Shown here: positions 7,243-13,212 of the stretch, piece by piece
Layout: every line of letters starts with the position of its first letter
Numbering within the stretch: the stretch's first letter is position 1
Assembly (NCBI GenBank): GCA_035591015.1
Contig: JAXIUW010141114.1
Coordinates: forward strand, 1-13,212
From: Cephalothrix simula
Lineage: Eukaryota; Nemertea; Palaeonemertea; Archinemertea; Cephalotrichidae
Length of the DNA stretch: 13,212 bases
Direction of reading: 5' to 3'
The notes under the pieces: model-generated
The model's input: the letters and a program-made list of their open reading frames with translations, nothing else
Database searches by the model: none
What the model was told of the DNA's origin: nothing
Translations under genes and position numbers: made by a program

Positions 7243-7480
7243 CTTCTATTCCTTGTGAATGCAGAATTCAATATGTGCATCACTATTTTTCACTTTTCAA
7301 ACATGTTTCAAACCGTCCCATTTAGCACGACGCAGTCCATATATAAGGAGAACATTAAATACGAAAAAAATAGAGAGGCTCCAAAATATAAAAAAAATCT
7401 GCTTGCATGATAATAGTATAAAAGGTTGTAACCGGTACCCGTTCTTTTGGTGGAATACCAAAATTTTTTATTGTTTAGTC

Positions 7481-7918
7481 TATTTTAAAAGACAGTTGTT
7501 TAAACCCCCCTGCGTGTGTGTGCTATAACATGGATAATGTTAAGATATCAGTTTTCTGAAGTAAACTAATTGTTACACGTCTGCTTCACACACAGGGCTC
7601 CTACAGAACGAAGTGCTACTATAACCGTCTATTTAAGCGCACCCAAGTTTATTGAGATGTCCACTATGCCATTCTTTTTTCCCTTATCGAATATAATTTT
7701 GCTGCAAGAGGCAACTTTTACACTGATACTTGGAAAAAATATGGAACAACAAAACTTTTCAGGCTTACCAAGATATACAAAGACATATCCATAGTATCCT
7801 TTTGAAAAGTATTCATATGTATGATCAGGTATGACAGAGGGAGTATGTAATAACACTTAGTGTTGATGCTTTGATTGTCTAATTAAAATCTTCAATCAAC
7901 TACTCCCTCGACTGAGGC
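7481..7918. mobile_element. Third insertion in receptor copy A
   Basis: About 440 bp interrupt the copy where the intact gene is continuous near 9118. Inside, GAGGGAGTA (7837-7845) and TACTCCCTC (7901-7909) form a 9-bp inverted pair around a near-palindrome (7851-7863), and CCCTGCGTGTGTGTG (near 7507) faces CACACACAGGG (near 7587). A perfect 12-bp tandem repeat, GTGGTTAAGTTA, lies at the right edge (7919-7942). The open frames in it have no recognisable product. Confidence 0.5.
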
Positions 7919-8108
7919 GTGGTTAAGTTAGTGGTTAAGTTAAAGGAGAATGGTTAACATATTATTTGGAATTAAAATATGCATTAAGGATTTTTCAAAA
8001 GCTATATAAAGTCAAAAGAAGCCATAACAAAATTTAATGGAAAACCGATGCTCAGCATATATTAAAACCGATATCCATGAAGACATTATGAGAGCAGACA
8101 CCTCGTAA

Positions 8109-8129
8109 GCAAAAACATTTTGTTTTTGC
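8109..8129. repeat. Perfect 9-bp hairpin at the duplication junction
   Basis: GCAAAAACA (8109-8117) and TGTTTTTGC (8121-8129) with a TTT loop. It lies in the ~70 bp separating the truncated 5' end of copy A from the 3' flank of the intact copy. Confidence 0.75.
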
Positions 8130-8161
8130 AAGTGTGTTAAAAACTCATCAATACACTAAGT

Positions 8162-8600
8162 GTAGAGAAAATAGAGATTTCATGATTTTATAAATTTATC
8201 TAATTTTTTAATTTATACTATATAAATCAAAGAATTGCCCTTCTTTAAAAAAATGTATCATTTGTGTGAAAGATCATGAAACCTAGTAGGAAATTGATTA
8301 CCGCATGCGCAATTTTTAAACAAGCGATATACCTATCACGGTTTTCACAGGAATATTATGTCAACCCCCCTGAGACATTCGAATTTATGGACTAATCATG
8401 CAGGTCATTACTTACACCAAATGAATGATGTGTTAGAGACTTAATAGCCTATTGAACAATTTTTATTGAATAATATTCATATTCGATTAATACAAACATT
8501 TATTTTTCCTTTCCAAAACGTTCTCATTCTTTTATGGGATTATCCCAATATGCCACCCTATTGTCAACCCACCCCACAACATGGGGGACGCTGGGCCAGT
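8162..8600 (-). repeat. 3' flank of the intact receptor gene, duplicate of 6112-6490
   Basis: Downstream DNA of the open receptor gene, matching the equivalent region of copy A. It contains the likely 3' untranslated region and both candidate polyadenylation signals. Confidence 0.8.
8499..8504 (-). terminator. Candidate polyadenylation signal of the GPCR gene
   Basis: AATAAA on the minus strand, about 100 nt after the stop codon. A second AATAAA at 8462-8467 is an alternative. Neither is proven. Confidence 0.45.
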
Positions 8601-8604
8601 TGAT

Positions 8605-9606
8605 TCAATTTCTACATTTAAAACATTTAAAACATGAAAAACAATTGCACATCATTTTTAAGGTAGGATTGAAAAATTTAAATTTAGCACTGTAAATAAA
8701 AAAGTTAGAACAAAAATTAATAGAACTCAGAGCATCCAACATCACCCCTAGATTCATCAATTTCCCTTTATCAGTTTTTGTCCAATGCTGATTAACGCTA
8801 TTAAAAACGTGCAATTTTAAGGTAGAAAAAATCGAAGATGGTAATGTTGTTACAATATACAACATCGAAATAGCGAAAAGTGTCAATGCAATATTTGCAT
8901 CACTATTCTTTAATTTCCCCACATGTTTCTCACCCTCCCATTTAGCACGACGCAGTCCAGCTATGAGAAGAATATTAAAAACCAAAACCACTATGGTAGG
9001 CCCGAAAAAACTAAATACACTTTGCATTATTTGATGATAATAGTAATAGAAATCGTAACCTGTATCCGTTCTTGTACAGCGTTTAAAATCATTTGGTGGA
9101 ATACCAAAGTTTTGTACTGTAAAGTTAAAGGTGAACGGTAAACATATTACTCCAATTAAAATATGCATTACAATTAAGGATTTTTTTCGAAAGCTAATAA
9201 AGTCAAAAGAAGCTGCTTTCATAACAAATGTAATGGAGAACCAACGCTCAATTGAAAATATAACCAATATCCATGATGACATTATCAAAGTAAACCAATA
9301 AAAATAAGTCCAGGCAAGGCAAGTAACAGAGTTGATGTTTGTAAGAGAAATGTAGACACCAAAAAAGTCAACACCAGAAAAAAAGAAAAAGATTAAATTT
9401 GCAGAATCTGATAATGCAAGAAAAAATAAGAAATGAAGACCAGCTGGTTTCCAATTAGGTTGTTTTAAAAAAACAATAATACTTAAGCCATTGCCAATCA
9501 GGCCAATAGCTGTTGTGAGAATAACATAGTACGGCATAATAAAATTCCAAGCGTGGTCAAAAATATTCAACCATAGTAAATTATTTTCTGAATTATTGGT
9601 TGTCAT
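8605..9606 (-). CDS. Class A (rhodopsin-like) G protein-coupled receptor, orphan
   Basis: A 333-residue single-exon frame with seven membrane segments, near residues 24-48, 55-78, 92-117, 142-160, 193-217, 238-262 and 283-305. Class A anchors are present: N39 (1.50), D67 (2.50) in LALSDS, C96 and C177 for the loop disulphide, SIERW (E120-R121) in place of DRY, P203 (5.50) and P256 (6.50). The TM7 motif reads NFFIY, lacking the usual proline, and TM6 has TTLP where CWxP is normal. N-glycosylation sequons are at N4 (outside) and N161. The tail ends in five spaced cysteines (320-331), likely palmitoylated. The start is the first in-frame ATG after a stop at 9700-9702; its Kozak context is weak. 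The ligand is unknown. A peptide-receptor-like invertebrate expansion is plausible but unproven. It lies between two decayed copies on the same strand and is the only open one. Confidence 0.92.
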   Translation of the reverse strand: MTTNNSENNLLWLNIFDHAWNFIMPYYVILTTAIGLIGNGLSIIVFLKQPNWKPAGLHFLFFLALSDSANLIFFFFSGVDFFGVYISLTNINSVTCLAWTYFYWFTLIMSSWILVIFSIERWFSITFVMKAASFDFISFRKKSLIVMHILIGVICLPFTFNFTVQNFGIPPNDFKRCTRTDTGYDFYYYYHQIMQSVFSFFGPTIVVLVFNILLIAGLRRAKWEGEKHVGKLKNSDANIALTLFAISMLYIVTTLPSSIFSTLKLHVFNSVNQHWTKTDKGKLMNLGVMLDALSSINFCSNFFIYSAKFKFFNPTLKMMCNCFSCFKCFKCRN

Positions 9607-10524
9607 AAGTAAGCTTACTAACGATCTCGGTGCACCATAATTTGAATTATAAATGAAAACATCAGTTGTGTAATATTTATTATAAATTAAGAGATCAAGT
9701 CATTTGATTACCATAATATATGCAATACACTCATTATCAAATTTTACAATTATTTAAAATCAAAGAATGTAGATAGCAAAACATTTCTTAAGCCATAGAT
9801 TTTTAGAGGGAAAAACGTAATGAAACTATAATATTGGTGCTTAAGTGTTGCATGTCCGGTAGATATGCCCGTCCTGGCTGTATACTTTGAATACATGTAG
9901 TGTAGATCAAAAATCCCCATAATGGGTGTTTCGTACTTCAGAGGTGTTGACATGCAGTGATATAATTAGGCAGCAACATTTTACATGTATTCTGTACAAC
10001 ATTAGGTGAAAAATACAGAATACATAGTAAAGCACCACAGTTATTCAAATGAGCAAATAGGGATACATATATAATCAGTACTTTCTGATGACTATGATTT
10101 TAAGCATGTGATTATCATTTATTTTATGTACTAGACACAGGTAGCATTACTTTATAAAATGTTTTGAGGTAGCATATGGCTGGAAGTTTAGGTTTCAATT
10201 ATCTGCTACATCAAAACCTACAAAAAAATTCAAATCACACATAGTAGTCTGCGGACCCATACAAAAGGTTTCTTTCACACGGTTACAACATAGGCATTGA
10301 TTTGATTCCAATACACTTGATTAGTCCAAAAAATAGGCATATAAATTCTATTACAACCAAAGACATAGGTGATACAGCTGTGTCTATGACCTGAAGTAAA
10401 ATATCATATTATAACCGTAAAATTGATTGCAGAATTTAAAAATCTAGAATGATCTAGAATCAGTAATGAAGATGTGTACGGCCTAAGGGAGACTAAGTTG
10501 GGTTCAATTTTATCATAAACACTT
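9607..10524. other. Upstream region of the GPCR gene
   Basis: This holds the presumed promoter and 5' untranslated region on the minus strand. The frame is open without an ATG back to the stop at 9700-9702. No TATA box or motif cluster could be assigned with confidence. The remainder is AT-rich with no recognised gene; the frame 9750-9953 has no domain. Confidence 0.4.
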
Positions 10525-10552
10525 TTCTTGATAAATCACAGCGATTAAAGGC
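10525..10552 (+). repeat. 28-nt dispersed repeat, copy 2
   Basis: Same-orientation match to 1850-1877 (24 of 28). It lies just before the third receptor fragment. Confidence 0.5.
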
Positions 10553-10610
10553 TTTTGTGCCAAACACAAAACTGTTGCATTTTATTTTTTAAATGTAATG
10601 TATGCACATT

Positions 10611-11099
10611 TTTCAAAAGCTAATAAAGTCAAAAGAATCTGCTCACATAACAGGTGTTATGGGAAACCAACACTCACCTGAAAATATCCATAAAGACATT
10701 ATCAAATGTACATAATATATATGTGTTTAACTGTTAAAATTTTCACTACAGAATAGGAATGGATAAGATAGTATCAAATATTGAAAGCAGGCTATTTTTA
10801 GACCAACTTCAAGTACTTTGAAAAGCAATAAAACTGATTAAATCTAACCTCTTGGAGGATGTTTAAAAGTTTTGAACCAATGAACAAAAATCTGGCTACA
10901 GATCAGGTCAGAATTATTTGATAAGGTACTTGAGTTAATAGAATCTAATTTTTATACCCCTTTCAAGATTGGATCCATCAGGGGATATTCAGAGATAAAC
11001 ACATTTATATTATGTACATTTGACATTATGCATTAAAACAATAAAATGTATGCTTAAGCAGTGCAAGTAAATGTTTTGATGTTTGTAAGTGAAACATAA
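10611..11099 (-). pseudogene. GPCR pseudogene fragment (receptor copy C)
   Basis: 10611-10710 matches 9185-9296 of the intact gene (receptor residues about 104-140, the end of TM3 to the start of TM4), with an internal 9-base deletion. After about 340 bp of unrelated sequence, 11054-11099 matches 9310-9352 (residues about 85-99). Order and strand agree with the intact gene, so this is a third, more decayed paralogue split by an insertion or by extreme divergence. I could not extend the match convincingly in either direction. Confidence 0.75.
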
Positions 11100-13212
11100 C
11101 TATGGACAATCAGAGATTGGATGAAAAAACCTCAAAAAAGGAAAGCAAAAAACATAGCTAATAAAAATTGTATCTTTGCTGATACATTATATTTAGGATT
11201 AGAATTACTTGCTGGAAGTAATTAATAGAAGTGATAATTTTTGAGAGACCATGTCTTACTACCCTTATGGGTCCAACAGGGTTTTTACTCCTTAGTCCTT
11301 AATTCAGCCCCCATTACAATTTTTTATTCCAATTTGCAGTTAAAAACCAAACAGCAAGTTGGACAAATCAATAACTAAAGAATAAAAAGAATCTTTCAAT
11401 GAGCCACCTTTTTTCCACTTATTTAAGAGTAACGAAGTGAGAAGATACACAATATATTTACAATAGGTTAAGGCAAAACAATAGTATGCCCATCATAGAG
11501 TGATATTTTACAAGTGCACGAAAGTCTACTCTATGCTAAAGCTTGAAAAAGGACTTTCAGTAATTTTTTACAGTGTGAATATGACCCATAAAGACTTTAA
11601 ATCTCACCCATCACACCCATTGGATGAACATGAACAATATGACATTACTACAGTATGTGCTAAAATTGACTCGCCCTTTAAAATCAATCAAAAGAACCTC
11701 AGTAAGAAAGGACATTTTAACCCTTAGAACTCAGAGCTCTGACCTCTCAGAATCCAGCCATTTAAGCAGTAAGCGGAGAGAGCGGAGCTTTTCGTGTGGC
11801 AATCTGTATAAACCTCTCTTCCCGCCCGATGAATGTAAATAATGACATCATAAGTGAAATCGATCATCTTTTAAGTGGAAAAACGGTTCCAAAATAATAT
11901 CGTAGATTCATTTCTGATCATCAAAATCATGTATTTCGCTTTTGTTCCAAGATAAATCTAACGCCCAAAAGTTATTTTATTTATGTATATCACCTTTATT
12001 GTCAAAATAATTAAATGCGATTACATGATCTTAAACAATTTAGAATAATATGTTAGTGAAACAATACCAGGAAGTCCAGGACAGGAAGGGAAAAGGAAAG
12101 CTTGATTATTACTCCACTAATTTTATATATCTACTATGGGCTGAGTTGCCTCCATTTATAATGCCTTTGAAAGCATTAGCAGAATTTCATTTTTTCTGGG
12201 TGCTAAAAAGAGACTATTTACCAATAAGTCTCTGGTAAGTTCTTTAATCGATAAGTGAAATGTGATATTCAAGTGCTACAATCAATGTGATAATTTTCAG
12301 CAGAACATTCCGCGATTATGATAACTGGGGATCGAATTAATCGACCATCATAGACATAGTGCAAGAAGATTCAATATAAATGAAAATTTACATCCTTAGT
12401 GATAAAGAGCTTTTACCCGATTCCGTCCACATAAAATTTGAACCTTGAGTTAAAATTGTATAAAAGATATGACAGATATATACGCATTGTAACCTCTCAA
12501 ATATCAAGGAAAATTTAGACAATGTGAAAACAGTGTAAAAAGAGAGGGTATAAATTGATTGATTACACATACATCTGAACTTATTATAACATATTCTATG
12601 TACAATACCCACACACAAAGATAACGATCAGTCAGTATTTTAACTCCGATCGAGTGGCAAATTTCCCAATGCAATATAGCAAAGGTTCAAAATCCCCACT
12701 CGCCTATAGCTGTACTAGAAAATGAAAATGATGAATTCTAGCTGGTAAAATGATCCTTGTTTTGCCTTCTAATTTTGTTTTCTAGTAATTATTAGTTGAG
12801 TTATTCTACAGATAAAATATCCATAATTAACTTCAGAATTTTCTGCGTCTAATAAGCTATGTTTTGGATAAATATATAAACTTTATTTTTAGAAGGATTA
12901 AGATTTGGTAATTGCTATCATTATGAGTCGATTAGGTACTAATAGGTAGGTTTAAATCTATGTTTGACAGAATTCGATTGATTTTCCATACTTTTACACT
13001 TAATTTTATGAATTCGGGAATGTGGAATTTTTCATTAAAAAAATCTAGGATCATGAATATTGACATCTAATTGAAATTAAGTGATTTAATAGCTAGCTAA
13101 CTTTTAGAGGAATATTTTAAAATTATTTTCACCGTGTTTTAATTAAAAAAATTTTTTTTTATTTATCAATTTTTTAGTGTCAAAACGAGGTGCCCTTTTA
13201 ACATTGAATTAA
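11100..13212. other. Gene-poor AT-rich tail of the window
   Basis: About 2.1 kb without a supported gene. Plus-strand frames at 11500-11727, 11624-11842 and 12050-12238 have no recognisable domains. The last is followed by a consensus splice donor (CTGGTAAGT, near 12232-12240), but no matching exon structure is seen. The end (13140-13180) is a long A/T homopolymer patch. Confidence 0.4.

Larger units (their letters stand above)
6491..8090 (-). pseudogene. GPCR pseudogene (receptor copy A)
   Basis: Four blocks align with the intact gene at 8605-9606: about 6495-6624 (C-terminus and TM7), 6855-6930 (near extracellular loop 3), 7243-7480 (extracellular loop 2 to TM5/6) and 7919-8088 (TM3 end to TM4). 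Between them are three insertions absent from the intact copy. The TM7 region has lost about ten bases spanning the Asn of the NxxxY motif, and small indels shift the frame repeatedly. Residues before about 105 of the receptor are not found, so the copy is also truncated at its 5' end. It is clearly a dead paralogue, not an exon series: the intact gene has no introns at the insertion points. Confidence 0.88.

Noticed and set aside
7186-7794. Plus-strand open frames in the receptor copy A region
   Set aside because: They are antisense to the pseudogene blocks or lie in the unidentified third insertion, with no domain similarity.
7629-7856. Minus-strand open frame inside the third insertion
   Set aside because: Interrupts the receptor pseudogene, resembles no receptor segment and has no other recognisable motif.
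6491-8090. Reading the receptor copy A blocks as exons of a second working gene
   Set aside because: The breaks do not fall at splice sites, the intact copy has no introns there, and the blocks carry frameshifts and a lost TM7 motif.
8923-9141. Plus-strand open frame of 72 codons
   Set aside because: A shadow of the intact receptor gene on the opposite strand.
11500-11842. Two overlapping plus-strand frames
   Set aside because: No domain, mutual overlap in different frames, and no codon or motif evidence for either.
12050-12238. Plus-strand frame ending next to a consensus splice donor
   Set aside because: The donor match is attractive, but there is no convincing acceptor, no domain and no second exon; GTAAGT occurs by chance at this frequency.
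12388-12618. Minus-strand open frame of 76 codons
   Set aside because: Chance-length frame in AT-rich DNA without motif or context.

Overview
This window is eukaryotic, strongly AT-rich and gene-poor. It looks like accessory DNA from an invertebrate animal. The reasons are a single-exon rhodopsin-class G protein-coupled receptor (GPCR) gene with decayed tandem copies, a Penelope-like retroelement with hammerhead-like terminal repeats, a non-LTR (LINE) ORF1 remnant and a Polinton/Maverick-type integrase remnant. A marine, possibly lophotrochozoan, animal is my guess from the element mix; the sequence does not settle the phylum. I found no bacterial operon structure, tRNA, rRNA or CRISPR array.

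Layout: 1-950 is non-coding and contains a 65-nt foldback (49-113) and a GC-richer foldback repeat (about 290-660) with repeated GCGGATTA motifs. 951-1760 is a decayed Penelope-like element: a GIY-YIG endonuclease remnant between inverted terminal repeats, each with a hammerhead-ribozyme-like core. 1850-2300 holds a short dispersed repeat, another hammerhead-like core on the minus strand, small tandem repeats and a cluster of promoter-type motifs. 3109-4270 (minus) is a LINE ORF1 broken by a 388-bp poly(A)-tailed insertion with matching 12-bp target-site duplications. 5192-5690 (minus) is a frameshifted integrase remnant.

6112-9606 is the main locus. An intact 333-residue class A GPCR (8605-9606, minus) lies next to a tandem duplicate (6112-8090) that keeps the gene's 3' flank and its C-terminal two thirds but is a pseudogene broken by three insertions. 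A third, smaller fragment of the same gene lies at 10611-11099. This is a local receptor array in which only the middle copy is open. From 11100 to the end I see no recognisable gene.

The elements do not form a pathway: this is one receptor family plus layered transposon debris. The most unusual signals are the hammerhead-like cores found at three separate loci. One is a compact ~230-bp foldback insertion inside the GPCR pseudogene, with arms that have decayed in different core positions.
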